DNA from: Acetobacteraceae bacterium
GTDB lineage: Bacteria; Pseudomonadota; Alphaproteobacteria; Acetobacterales; Acetobacteraceae
DNA length: 9,599 nt
Direction of reading: 5' to 3'
Assembly (NCBI GenBank): GCA_019689515.1
Contig: JADGHI010000114.1
Location: 1 to 9,599, forward strand
Position numbers and translations under genes: made by a program. A model generated the notes under the pieces. The model worked only from the letters and a program-made list of their open reading frames with translations, searched no databases and was not told the DNA's origin. Shown here one piece after another: positions 1 through 9,599 of the stretch. Positions within the stretch are counted from its first letter, which is position 1, and every line of letters begins with the position of its first letter.

Positions 1-167
1 CCACCGGGGCAGAGGCCGAGCAGGTCCATGCCGACAACCTCCGCGCCCACCGGCTCGGCATCAACGGCGTGCCATGCTTCGTCATCGGGGGACGGAACGC
101 CATCGCCGGCGCGCAGGAGCCGGAAGTGCTGGAGCGGCTGCTGGACGTGGCGCTGGTGGAGGAGTGA
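1..167 (+). CDS. DsbA/FrnE-family thiol oxidoreductase (C-terminal fragment)
   Basis: Only the last 54 residues and the TGA stop (165-167) lie in the window; the reading frame starts at base 3. The peptide contains LGINGVPCFVIGGRNAIAGA followed by an amphipathic helix ending in VEE. A G-V-P loop leading into a beta strand (FVIGG), then A-I-x-G-A-Q and a closing helix, is the typical C-terminus of the DsbA family, especially the FrnE / 2-hydroxychromene-2-carboxylate isomerase-like branch; the proline would be the conserved cis-proline next to the active site. The catalytic CxxC or its replacement lies upstream, out of view, so oxidoreductase versus isomerase activity cannot be decided. The Cys directly after the cis-Pro is less usual, as aromatic residues are common there. 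It reads toward mfd, with a decayed sequence in between. Confidence 0.8.
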   Translation, partial: TGAEAEQVHADNLRAHRLGINGVPCFVIGGRNAIAGAQEPEVLERLLDVALVEE

Positions 168-300
168 GCGTCGCCAGAGGCCCGTATCGCTTGGACCGCC
201 GCGCTTCCGCTGCTCCTCAGCCACGCCCCCGGCATCGGTGAGCGGCGCCGGGATCCTCGGCGTGCGCGGCAACTCCACCGGCTGGGTCTGGTACGACCGC
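168..300. other. Intergenic stretch with no recognisable gene
   Basis: All frames between the dsbA-like stop and the sulfotransferase-like remnant were read. None gives a recognisable protein, and no convincing terminator hairpin with a T-run or promoter was seen. It may be further decayed sequence of the same dead gene, but nothing in it supports that directly. Confidence 0.4.
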
Positions 301-510
301 ATGCCGGCCGTGGCGATTTGCAACCTCCGAGATCTGGAAACGATCGGCCGACCTCCCGGGCTGCCCTTCGGGCCTGAGCGGCTCGGGCGCCACAAGAGGG
401 CGCACCGGAAGAAGCCGAAATCCAGGCTGGCTTACTTCGACGACCGCACCCAGGCGGTGGTGCAGGCGCGCTAAGCCCGTGAGTTCGTGCGGTTCGGTGC
501 TCGCCGGACC
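301..510 (+). pseudogene. Remnant of a sulfotransferase-like C-terminus with in-frame stop
   Basis: Frame 1 reads NLRDLETIG (321-347), then GLPFGPERLGRHKRAHRKKP (358-417) and YFDDRTQAVVQAR (433-471). A TAA stop follows at 472-474, and the same frame continues AREFVRFGA (475-501). Bacterial sulfotransferases often end with a D-L strand/helix, a G-L-P-F segment, a basic stretch, then Y-(Y/F)-D-x-x-T-x-x-L-V-x-x-R-Y-A-x-D/E-F-x-x-F-G. The stop falls exactly where the tyrosine of R-Y-A-R-E-F is expected, a one-base change from TAC or TAT. No PAPS-binding loop or other N-terminal part is recognisable between 168 and 300, so this is a truncated relic. Codons such as ATT, GAA, AAA, TCC and GCT make it less GC3-rich than the neighbouring genes. 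The family call rests on motif memory only. Confidence 0.4.
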
Positions 511-524
511 GATCCCGCCCCGCG

Positions 525-3976
<3,452 letters not shown>

Positions 3977-3980
<4 letters not shown>

Positions 3981-4264
3981 GCGCCTGTCGCCCTTCGCAT
4001 TGCGGCGACATCCGCTGCGATCCGGCGCAGCATGGGCGAGTCGCACTCCGCCGGGACGGGGCGACGGCCGGAAAGCCAGTCGGCGAGGTCCACGTCGGGG
4101 TATTCCAGCACAGCCTCGAGCTCGTCGAGCTCCGATTCGGAGAAGGTCGCGATGAAGCGGGCAACGAAGCCGCCGATGATCAGGTCCGCTTCCTTGGTGC
4201 CGCGGTGGCGGGCACGGAACAGGAGGCGGCGGCGGCGGGCGTCCAATTGCGTGGTGTCTGACAT
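3977..4264 (-). CDS. sdhE: FAD assembly factor SdhE (succinate dehydrogenase flavinylation)
   Basis: This 95-residue protein matches the small SdhE/SDH5 (former DUF339) family, which binds SdhA and promotes covalent attachment of FAD to succinate dehydrogenase in the cytoplasm. The diagnostic motif is RGTKEADLIIG (residues 21-31), containing the RGxxE signature that contacts the flavoprotein. A helical segment rich in acidic residues follows (ESELDELEAVLEYPDVDLADWLSG), as in family members. The ATG at 4262-4264 gives MSDTTQLDARRRRLLFRARH, a typical N-terminus. The frame stays open far upstream, but that part is the shadow of recG. No clear Shine-Dalgarno sequence precedes the ATG, and the predicted leader is only about 18-20 nt. 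It is the first gene of an operon with mfd, and its TGA overlaps the mfd GTG. Confidence 0.93.
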
Positions 4265-4272
4265 GTCGGCGG

Positions 4273-4303
4273 ATCGGGCTCGGGCTGGCATATAGAGCCC
4301 GAT
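4273..4303. promoter_or_regulatory. Perfect 9-bp inverted repeat around the sdhE -10 box (operator-like)
   Basis: ATCGGGCTC (4273-4281) and GAGCCCGAT (4295-4303) are exact reverse complements separated by 13 nt. One arm lies in the promoter spacer, the other just past the predicted start site, and the TATATG -10 box lies between them. Arm centres are 22 bp apart, about two helical turns, as expected for a dimeric regulator binding one face of the DNA. A recG message starting upstream of 4273 could also fold this as a stem-loop. The dyad is seen directly; the operator role is inference. Confidence 0.45.
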
Positions 4304-4317
4304 GGGAATCCTGTCAG
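4289..4317 (-). promoter_or_regulatory. Predicted sigma70-type promoter of sdhE-mfd
   Basis: Read on the minus strand there is a -35 box CTGACA (4317-4312, five of six to TTGACA), a 17-nt spacer, and a -10 box TATATG (4294-4289, four of six to TATAAT). Transcription would start near 4282, giving a leader of roughly 18-20 nt before the sdhE ATG. This is the most AT-rich spot in a very GC-rich neighbourhood. The boxes are seen directly; activity is inferred. Confidence 0.55.
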
Positions 4318-4388
4318 CCCAACGCGGCCAGGGAGCGGCAGCAACGCCGCCCCTGGCGGAAACGCAGGCGCTGCCGCCGGGGGCCGAG

Positions 4389-6446
4389 ATGCTCGGCCCC
4401 TTGCTCGCGCCCCTGACCGACCTGCGCGGCGTCGGGCCCGGCCTGGCGCGGCTGATCGCCGAGGCCGCCGGCGGCGACCGGGTGCTCGACCTGCTGTTCC
4501 ACCTCCCGGAGCGGGTGGTGTTGCGGCGGCGCATCGACGACCCGGCGGAGGCGCCGGCCGACACAGAAGTCATCCTTCCCGCAACGATCCGGTCGCTGCG
4601 CGCGGCCGTGGCCCGCACCGGGCGGCCCTATGTGGAGGCGAAGACGACCGCGGCCGGCCGCCCGCTCACGATCCGCTACATCAATGGCCGCCTCGCCTGG
4701 CTGAAGGAGAAGCTGCCGGTCGGCCAAGTGCGCTTCTTCGCCGGCAAGGTGCTGCCGGAGGGCAGCGGCTTCGCCATGCTCAACCCGCTCTCGGCGGTGC
4801 AGGAAGCGACGCTGCCGCTCGCCGAGCCGGTCTGGCCCCTCGTGCGCGACCTGAGCCAGGGCCGGCTCGCCGCCGCGATCCGCGCCGCGCTGTACCGTCT
4901 GCCGGAACTGCCGGAGTGGCTGGCCCCCGCCCTCCTGCGGCGCGAGGGCTGGCCCGGCTTTGCCGCGGCCATCCGCGCTCTCCAGGCGCCCGAAGGGCCG
5001 TTGCCGGAGAAACCGCGCCGGCGCCTCGCCTATGACGAGCTGCTCGCCGGCCAGCTCGCCCTTGGCCTGGTGCGCCGCCGGGTGCGCGCGCGGCCGGGCC
5101 GGGCGCTGACCGGGAACGGCGCGCTGCGCGACCGCGCCCTCGCCGCCTTCGGCCACCCCCTGACGCCGAGTCAGGCCCAGGCGGTGGCCGAGATCGAGGC
5201 CGATCTCGCCGCGCCGACGCGCATGCTTCGACTCCTCCAGGGCGATGTGGGGTCGGGCAAGACGCTGGTCGCGGTCATGGCGATGCTGCAGGCGGTCGAG
5301 GCGGGCGCCCAGGCGGCACTGATGGCGCCGACCGAGATCCTCGCGCGCCAGCACCTGCGCACCCTCGCGCGGCTCTGCCTGCCCGCCGGGGTGCGGGTCG
5401 AGCTGCTGACCGGCAGCGTGAAGGGCGCGCAGCGCAAGCGCGTGCTGGCGGGACTGGCGGAGGGCGCCATCCCGATCGTCGTCGGCACCCATGCGCTGTT
5501 CCAGGAGAGCGTGGAGTTCCGCGACCTCGGCCTCGCCGTGGTGGACGAGCAGCACCGGTTCGGCGTCGCCCAGCGCCTGATGCTCGCCGGCAAGGGCAGC
5601 CAGGCCGACATGCTGGTGATGACCGCCACGCCGATCCCGCGCACCCTGCTGCTGACGCAATGGGGCGAGATGGCGGTCAGCCGCCTCACCGGGAAGCCCG
5701 CCGGGCGGCAGCCGGTGCGCACCACGCTGCACGGCCTGCGCCAGCTTCCGGAGGTGACCGAGGCCATCGCCCGCGCCCTCGACCGCGGCGCGCGAATCTA
5801 CTGGGTCTGCCCGCACGTCGCCGAGAGCGAGGCGAGCGACATCGCCGCCGCCGAGACGCGCGCGGCGGAACTCCGCGAGCGTTTCGGCGCGCTCGTCGGC
5901 CTCGCCCACGGCCGGCTGGACACGGAGGCCCGCGAGGCCGCGCTGCGCGACTTCGCCTCCGGCCTCACGCGCATCCTCGTCGCGACCACGGTGATCGAGG
6001 TCGGCGTGGACGTGCCGGAGGCGACCGTGATGGTCATCGAGCACGCCGAGCGCTTCGGCCTCGCCCAGCTCCACCAGCTCCGCGGCCGCGTCGGGCGGGG
6101 CGCGGAGGCCAGCCATTGCCTGCTGCTCTATGACGAGGGCCTCGGCCACATCGCGCGCGAGCGCCTGCTGATCCTGCGCGATACCGACGACGGCTTCGCC
6201 ATCGCCGACGCCGATTTCCGCCTGCGCGGCGCCGGCGAGGCACTGGGCACGCGCCAGTCCGGACAGCCGGGCTTCCGCATCGCCGACCCGGTCGAGCACG
6301 AAGGGCTGATCCGCATGGCGCACCAGGACGCGGAGCTGCTGCTGGAGAAGGACCCGCAACTCGCCTCGGAGCGCGGTCGGGCCGCGCGATTGCTGCTCGC
6401 GCTGTTCGGCAAGGAAGCGGCGATGGAGACGCTGCACGCGGGCTGA
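4389..6446 (+). CDS. recG: ATP-dependent DNA helicase RecG
   Basis: RecG is a monomeric double-strand DNA translocase that regresses stalled replication forks and processes branched intermediates. From the ATG at 4389 it has 685 residues, in the family's usual range. A helix-hairpin-like L-R-G-V-G-P-G-L-A opens it (12-20), and the OB-fold wedge domain spans roughly 60-140. The motor has Walker A GDVGSGKT (285-292), DEQH box (386-389), TATPIPRT (412-419) and motif VI QLRGRVGRG (563-571), then the TRG motif with R-L-R-G-A-G-E-A-L-G (611-620). An in-frame ATG at 4302 would add 29 residues; I rejected it because those codons are much less G/C-biased at the third base, show no family similarity, and overlap the sdhE promoter and dyad. 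A purine-rich GGGGG just upstream may serve as ribosome binding site. It is divergent from sdhE-mfd. Confidence 0.95.
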   Translation: MLGPLLAPLTDLRGVGPGLARLIAEAAGGDRVLDLLFHLPERVVLRRRIDDPAEAPADTEVILPATIRSLRAAVARTGRPYVEAKTTAAGRPLTIRYINGRLAWLKEKLPVGQVRFFAGKVLPEGSGFAMLNPLSAVQEATLPLAEPVWPLVRDLSQGRLAAAIRAALYRLPELPEWLAPALLRREGWPGFAAAIRALQAPEGPLPEKPRRRLAYDELLAGQLALGLVRRRVRARPGRALTGNGALRDRALAAFGHPLTPSQAQAVAEIEADLAAPTRMLRLLQGDVGSGKTLVAVMAMLQAVEAGAQAALMAPTEILARQHLRTLARLCLPAGVRVELLTGSVKGAQRKRVLAGLAEGAIPIVVGTHALFQESVEFRDLGLAVVDEQHRFGVAQRLMLAGKGSQADMLVMTATPIPRTLLLTQWGEMAVSRLTGKPAGRQPVRTTLHGLRQLPEVTEAIARALDRGARIYWVCPHVAESEASDIAAAETRAAELRERFGALVGLAHGRLDTEAREAALRDFASGLTRILVATTVIEVGVDVPEATVMVIEHAERFGLAQLHQLRGRVGRGAEASHCLLLYDEGLGHIARERLLILRDTDDGFAIADADFRLRGAGEALGTRQSGQPGFRIADPVEHEGLIRMAHQDAELLLEKDPQLASERGRAARLLLALFGKEAAMETLHAG

Positions 6447-6449
6447 CCT

Positions 6450-6529
6450 CGCCAAGCCGCGCGCCGCGCCTGGCATGTCCCGGGAGCAAAGCGAAGGCTT
6501 GGCGGCCGTTCCGGTCGCCGCGCCGGAAC
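6450..6529 (+). terminator. Inverted repeats after recG, possible weak terminator region
   Basis: CGCCAAGCC (6450-6458) pairs perfectly with GGCTTGGCG (6496-6504) across a 37-nt loop that contains the palindrome TCCCGGGA. Immediately after, GTTCCGG (6508-6514) pairs with CCGGAAC (6523-6529) across an 8-nt loop, followed by AGGGGTTT. No real T-tract follows either stem, so an intrinsic terminator is only weakly supported. They may instead mark a 3' end-protecting structure or nothing at all. Confidence 0.25.
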
Positions 6530-6534
6530 AGGGG

Positions 6535-6561
6535 TTTGCAAGGTCCTCGCGCCAATGTAAT
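6535..6561 (+). promoter_or_regulatory. Possible promoter of the Gld-like ABC operon
   Basis: A -10-like TGTAAT (6556-6561, five of six to TATAAT) sits in a local AT-rich patch. TTTGCA (6535-6540, four of six to TTGACA) is upstream, but at a short 15-nt spacing. Transcription would start near 6568, about 34 nt before the TTG start codon. The -10 is good; the -35 and spacing are weak, so transcription could also come from an activator-dependent promoter or read through from recG. Confidence 0.3.
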
Positions 6562-6587
6562 TCCGCCGCCCGACGGGGGAGCGACCC

Positions 6588-6594
6588 AGGGGGA
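6588..6594 (+). promoter_or_regulatory. Strong ribosome binding site selecting a TTG start
   Basis: AGGGGGA lies 7 nt before TTG at 6602-6604, at near-ideal spacing. It decides the start of the ABC ATPase: the alternative TTG at 6536 lacks such a site, and the 22 residues it would add do not look like an ABC ATPase N-terminus. Confidence 0.65.
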
Positions 6595-6601
6595 CAACGC
6601 C

Positions 6602-7357
6602 TTGCCCGCGCTGATCGAGATCGAGCGCCTCACCAAGCGCTTCGGCAGCTTCACCGCCGTGGACGACGTCTCCTTCGCCGTGGACCGCGGTGAGGTCGTC
6701 GGCTTCCTCGGCCCGAACGGCGCCGGGAAGTCCACCACCATGAAGATGCTCGCCGGCTTCGTCACGCCGAGCGCCGGCACCGCCCGCGTCTGCGGCCACG
6801 ACGTGGTGGACGAGCCGGTCGCGGTGAAGCGCTGCCTCGGCTACCTGCCGGAGGGCGCGCCGACCTACCCCGAGATGACCGTCTCCGGCTTCCTTGGCTT
6901 CGTCGCGCGCGTGCGCGGCTATCGCGGCTCCGAGGCCGAGGACCGCGTCGCCCGCGCCATGCGCCTGACCTCGCTGGAAGGCGTGCGCCTGCAGCCCATC
7001 GAGACCCTTTCCAAAGGCTTCAAGCGCCGCGTCGGCCTCGCCCAGACCCTGCTGCACGACCCGCCGGCGCTGGTGATGGACGAGCCCACCGACGGCCTCG
7101 ACCCCAACCAGAAGCATGAGGTGCGGGAGCTGATCCGCGCCATGGCGCCGGAGAAGGCGATCGTGATCTCCACCCACATCCTCGAGGAGGTGGGCGCCGT
7201 CTGCACCCGCGCGGTCATCATCGCCCGCGGCCGCGTCGTCGTGGACGCGACGCCGCGCGAGCTGGAGGCGCCCGGCAAGACGCTGGACGAGGTGTTCCGC
7301 GAGCTCACCCTCGGCAGCGCCCGCGAGCCGGCGCTTGCCGCGACGGAGGCTGCGTAG
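6602..7357 (+). CDS. ABC transporter ATP-binding protein, GldA-like
   Basis: This is the nucleotide-binding subunit of an ABC-2 type membrane system; it binds and hydrolyses ATP at the inner face of the cytoplasmic membrane. It has 251 residues from the TTG start. Walker A is GPNGAGKST (37-45), the Q-loop region reads YLPEGAP (81-87) with Glu where Gln is usual, the signature is LSKGF (136-140) instead of LSGGQ, Walker B ends in VMDEP (158-162), the D-loop is DGLDP, and the switch His is H192 (STHIL). The YLPE...LSKGF combination is what I recall for the GldA / gliding-associated branch. It lacks part of the longer C-terminal tail (GldA is about 300 residues). Its TAG is followed one base later by the permease ATG. 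The substrate is unknown, and gliding should not be assumed from homology. Confidence 0.9.
   Translation: MPALIEIERLTKRFGSFTAVDDVSFAVDRGEVVGFLGPNGAGKSTTMKMLAGFVTPSAGTARVCGHDVVDEPVAVKRCLGYLPEGAPTYPEMTVSGFLGFVARVRGYRGSEAEDRVARAMRLTSLEGVRLQPIETLSKGFKRRVGLAQTLLHDPPALVMDEPTDGLDPNQKHEVRELIRAMAPEKAIVISTHILEEVGAVCTRAVIIARGRVVVDATPRELEAPGKTLDEVFRELTLGSAREPALAATEAA
7345..7349 (+). promoter_or_regulatory. Ribosome binding site of the ABC permease
   Basis: GGAGG lies inside the last codons of the ATPase gene, 9 nt before the ATG at 7359. It fixes that ATG as the permease start rather than the in-frame upstream codon at 7335, which would overlap the ATPase and add eight mostly basic residues. Confidence 0.65.
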
Positions 7358-7358
7358 C

Positions 7359-8090
7359 ATGGGCGCCACCCTCGCCGTCGCGCGGAGGGAACTGGCGGGC
7401 TACTTCGCCACCCCCGTCGCCTATGTCTTCATCGTCATCTTCCTCGTCCTCTCCGGAGCGCTGACCTTCACCCTCGGCGGCTTCTTCGCCCGCGGCCAGG
7501 CGGACCTGCAGCCCTTCTTTAACTTCGTCCCCTGGCTGTTCCTGTTCCTCGTCCCCGCGATCACCATGCGCCTCTGGGCCGAGGAGCGGCGGCTCGGCAC
7601 GATCGAGCTGCTGCTGACCCTGCCGATCGCGCAGTGGCAGGCCGTGCTCGGCAAGTTCCTCGCTGCCTGGGCGTTCTGCGCCATCGCGCTCGCCCTCACC
7701 TTCCCGCTCTGGATCACGGTGAACCTGCTGGGCGACCCGGACAACGGCGTGATCCTCGCGGGCTATGCCGGCTGCCTGCTCGTCGCCGGCGCCTATCTCG
7801 CCGTCGGCGCGGCGCTCTCGGCGCTGACCAAGAACCAGGTGATTGCCTTCGTCCTCGCGGTCGCCGTCTGCTTCGTCTTCGCCGCCGCCGGCAGCCCGGT
7901 GGTGACGGAGTTCCTGTCCCAGCGCATCCCCGTGCTCGCCGAGGTCGCGCGCCAGCTCTCCGTGACCGAGCGCTTCGGCGGCTTCCAGCGCGGCGTGATC
8001 GCGCTGCGCGACATCGTGTTCTTCGCCAGCTTCATCGGCTTCTGGCTGTTCGCGAACGCGGTGGCCGTGGACCACCGCAAGGCGGACTGA
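7359..8090 (+). CDS. ABC-2 type permease subunit, GldF/NosY-like
   Basis: This is the integral membrane partner of the preceding ATPase, 243 residues. Six hydrophobic segments can be read at about 18-40, 53-72, 98-121, 131-154, 160-178 and 215-236. The N-terminus RRELAGYFATPVAYVF and the cytoplasmic loop AEERRLGTIELLLTLPI (74-90) are hallmarks of the ABC-2 permease branch containing GldF and NosY. The loop lies between the second and third segments and forms the coupling region to the ATPase. The gene starts 1 nt after the ATPase stop with a good GGAGG site, and its TGA is 6 nt from the start of the GldG-like gene, so the three are almost certainly co-transcribed. The cargo cannot be inferred from sequence. 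Confidence 0.9.
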   Translation: MGATLAVARRELAGYFATPVAYVFIVIFLVLSGALTFTLGGFFARGQADLQPFFNFVPWLFLFLVPAITMRLWAEERRLGTIELLLTLPIAQWQAVLGKFLAAWAFCAIALALTFPLWITVNLLGDPDNGVILAGYAGCLLVAGAYLAVGAALSALTKNQVIAFVLAVAVCFVFAAAGSPVVTEFLSQRIPVLAEVARQLSVTERFGGFQRGVIALRDIVFFASFIGFWLFANAVAVDHRKAD

Positions 8091-8096
8091 ACCCCC

Positions 8097-9599
8097 ATGA
8101 GCGCCGCGACGACCACCGCCGACACCCGCCCCGCCCCGCGCCAGGCCACGCGCCGGGGCTGGTCCTCGACCTTCGCCCTGCTCGCCGCCGCCGTGCTCGC
8201 CGTCGGCGTCAACGTGGTGGTGGACCGGCTGCTGCCGCGCGCCCGGGTGGACCTCACCGAGCAGCGCCTCTACACGCTGAGCGAGGGCACGCGGCACGTC
8301 CTGGCGAACCTTCAGGACCCGGTGACGCTGCGGCTGTTCTACTCCCGCAAGCTCGGCGCGCAGCTTCCGCTCTACGGCGCCTATGCCGACCGCGTGCGCG
8401 AGATGCTGCGGGAATACGCCGCCGTCTCCGGCGGCAAGGTCCGGCTGGAATTCTACGACCCCGAACCGTTCAGCGAGACGGAGGACCGCGCCCTCGCCTA
8501 CGGCCTCCAGGGCGTGCCGCTCGACCAGTCCGGAGAGCAGATCTATTTCGGCCTCGCCGGCACCAACCTGCTCGACGACGAGCGGACCATCCCCTTCTTC
8601 CAGCCGGACCGCGAGCGATTCCTCGAATACGACCTGACCCGGGTCGTGTACGAGCTGTCCAACCCGCGCCGCCCGGTGATCGGCGTGATGTCCTCCCTGC
8701 CGCTCAACGGCGACCCGCGGGCGATGATGATGCGCATGGGCGGCGGCGCCGGGCAGCCCTTCGTGGTGACGCAGCAGCTCCGTCAGTTCGCCACCGTGCG
8801 CGAGGTTCCGCTCGACACCCAGCGGATCGAGGACGAGGTGCAGGTCCTCATCGTCGCGCACCCGCAGAACCTGTCGGACGCCACGCTCTACGCGATCGAC
8901 CAGTTCGTCATGCGCGGCGGCAAGCTGTTCGTGCTGACCGACCCGCACTCCGAAGGCCAGGCGAGCCGCGCCCCGCTGGGCCGTCCGCCCGCCTCCACCG
9001 CCTCCTCCCTCGACCGGCTGCTCAATGCCTGGGGCATCGAGGCGCCCTCCGACAAGGTGGTGCTCGACCTGCGCGGCGCCTGGCGCGTTCGTGCCAACCC
9101 GCAGGACCGGGTGCAGGCCGTGGACTACGTCGCCTGGTACAACCTCCAGGGCGACTCGCTGAACCGTTCCGACGTCGCCACCGGCGAGCTCAGCCAGGTC
9201 ACCGTCGCCTCCGCCGGCGAGGTGCGCCGGCGCGAGGGCGGCCCGGAGATCGAGTTCACGCCGCTCCTCACCAGCAGCGACCGCAGCATGCTGGTGGACG
9301 TCGCGCGCGTGCGCGAGGACCCGAACCCGGCCCGGCTCCTCGCCGAGTTCCGCCCCGACGGGCAGCGCCACGTGATCGCGGCGCGGGTGCGCGGCCAGCT
9401 CAACTCGGCCTTCCCCGACGGCCCGCCGCCGCTGCCGGAGGGCCAGGAACGCCCGGCCGACTTCCCGGCACACCGCGCCCGCACCGAGGGCCCGGCCAAC
9501 CTCGTCGTCGTCGGCGACGCCGACGTCCTGGAGGACCGCTTCTGGGTGCGAATCCAGGACTTCTTCGGCCAGCAGATCGTCACCCCCGCCTCCGAGAAC
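8097..9599 (+). CDS. GldG-like ABC transporter auxiliary protein (3' end beyond window)
   Basis: The frame opens at ATG 8097 and stays open for 501 codons to the window edge, so the C-terminus is missing. After a short polar, basic N-terminus, a single transmembrane helix (about 22-43) is followed by VDLTEQRLYTLSEGT (51-65). That is the typical entry into the GldG / ABC_transp_aux extracytoplasmic domain, where D-L-T-x-x-x-x-Y-x-L-S is highly characteristic. Further family features are RLEFYDPEPFSETE in the first domain and VLIVAHPQNLSDATLYAIDQ before a Rossmann-like strand MRGGKLFVLTDPHSE. A Met/Gly-rich loop (M210-M211-M212-R-M-G-G-G) sits between. Relatives are usually 600 or more residues with a second membrane helix near the C-terminus, expected just right of the window. 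It likely docks on the GldF-like permease. A GGCGGA at 8081-8086 may be its ribosome binding site. Confidence 0.88.
   Translation, partial: MSAATTTADTRPAPRQATRRGWSSTFALLAAAVLAVGVNVVVDRLLPRARVDLTEQRLYTLSEGTRHVLANLQDPVTLRLFYSRKLGAQLPLYGAYADRVREMLREYAAVSGGKVRLEFYDPEPFSETEDRALAYGLQGVPLDQSGEQIYFGLAGTNLLDDERTIPFFQPDRERFLEYDLTRVVYELSNPRRPVIGVMSSLPLNGDPRAMMMRMGGGAGQPFVVTQQLRQFATVREVPLDTQRIEDEVQVLIVAHPQNLSDATLYAIDQFVMRGGKLFVLTDPHSEGQASRAPLGRPPASTASSLDRLLNAWGIEAPSDKVVLDLRGAWRVRANPQDRVQAVDYVAWYNLQGDSLNRSDVATGELSQVTVASAGEVRRREGGPEIEFTPLLTSSDRSMLVDVARVREDPNPARLLAEFRPDGQRHVIAARVRGQLNSAFPDGPPPLPEGQERPADFPAHRARTEGPANLVVVGDADVLEDRFWVRIQDFFGQQIVTPASEN

Noticed and set aside
28..167. Start of an open frame at 28 in a different frame from the dsbA-like gene
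   Set aside because: This part is the shadow of the DsbA-like coding end. Only the later part of the same frame (from about 301) shows protein-like signal.
481..524. Possible mfd terminator hairpin (TCGGT/ACCGA)
   Set aside because: The stem is only five base pairs with no T-tract on either strand, too weak to call.
4265..4618. Possible long N-terminal extension of sdhE on the minus strand
   Set aside because: It is antisense to recG, lacks similarity to SdhE, and the ATG at 4264 gives the normal family length.
4314..6476. A 720-codon open frame on the minus strand opposite recG
   Set aside because: It is a mirror frame of recG with arginine/alanine/histidine-rich composition and no recognisable motif.
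7305..9473. A 722-codon open frame on the minus strand opposite the ABC operon
   Set aside because: It is antisense to three recognisable genes. The Glu/Gly/His/Arg-rich low-complexity translation is a codon-bias artefact.

Overview
The window is very GC-rich, with coding third positions almost always G or C. It carries ordinary chromosomal genes in an order that suggests an alphaproteobacterium, plausibly of the Acetobacteraceae/Rhodospirillales type. The evidence for this is the SdhE motif RGTKEADLIIG, the neighbouring recG / sdhE-mfd arrangement, and an Mfd and RecG of alphaproteobacterial character. The taxonomic placement is an inference from gene content; no search was run.

Layout: (1) Positions 1-167 hold the 3' end of a DsbA/FrnE-like thioredoxin-fold protein on the + strand. 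(2) Positions 168-524 hold no intact gene. The second half (about 301-510) reads as the decayed C-terminus of a sulfotransferase-like protein, interrupted by an in-frame TAA where a tyrosine codon is expected. (3) Positions 525-4264, minus strand, form a two-gene operon: sdhE (flavinylation factor for succinate dehydrogenase) followed by mfd (transcription-repair coupling factor), joined by a GTGA stop/start overlap. (4) Positions 4265-4388 are a compact divergent control region. A CTGACA-17-TATATG promoter faces sdhE-mfd, and a perfect 9-bp inverted repeat (arms 22 bp apart centre to centre) brackets its -10 box. (5) Positions 4389-6446 encode RecG on the + strand. (6) Positions 6447-6601 are a 155-bp gap with inverted repeats and a possible promoter. 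(7) From 6602 to the right edge runs a + strand operon of a GldA-like ABC ATPase, a GldF/NosY-like permease and a GldG-like auxiliary protein, the last one cut by the window edge.

How the genes work together: RecG and Mfd are both superfamily 2 double-strand DNA translocases sharing the post-helicase TRG motif. One rescues stalled replication forks and the other removes stalled RNA polymerase, and they are transcribed away from each other. SdhE shares its transcript with Mfd, although its job (FAD attachment to SdhA) is unrelated to repair. The right-hand operon encodes an ABC-2 type membrane complex with a periplasm-facing auxiliary subunit; its substrate is unknown here.

I did not find a clearly new biological system. 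The observations most worth following are the operator-like dyad between sdhE and recG, the sulfotransferase remnant, and the Gld-like ABC operon with a non-canonical signature motif.
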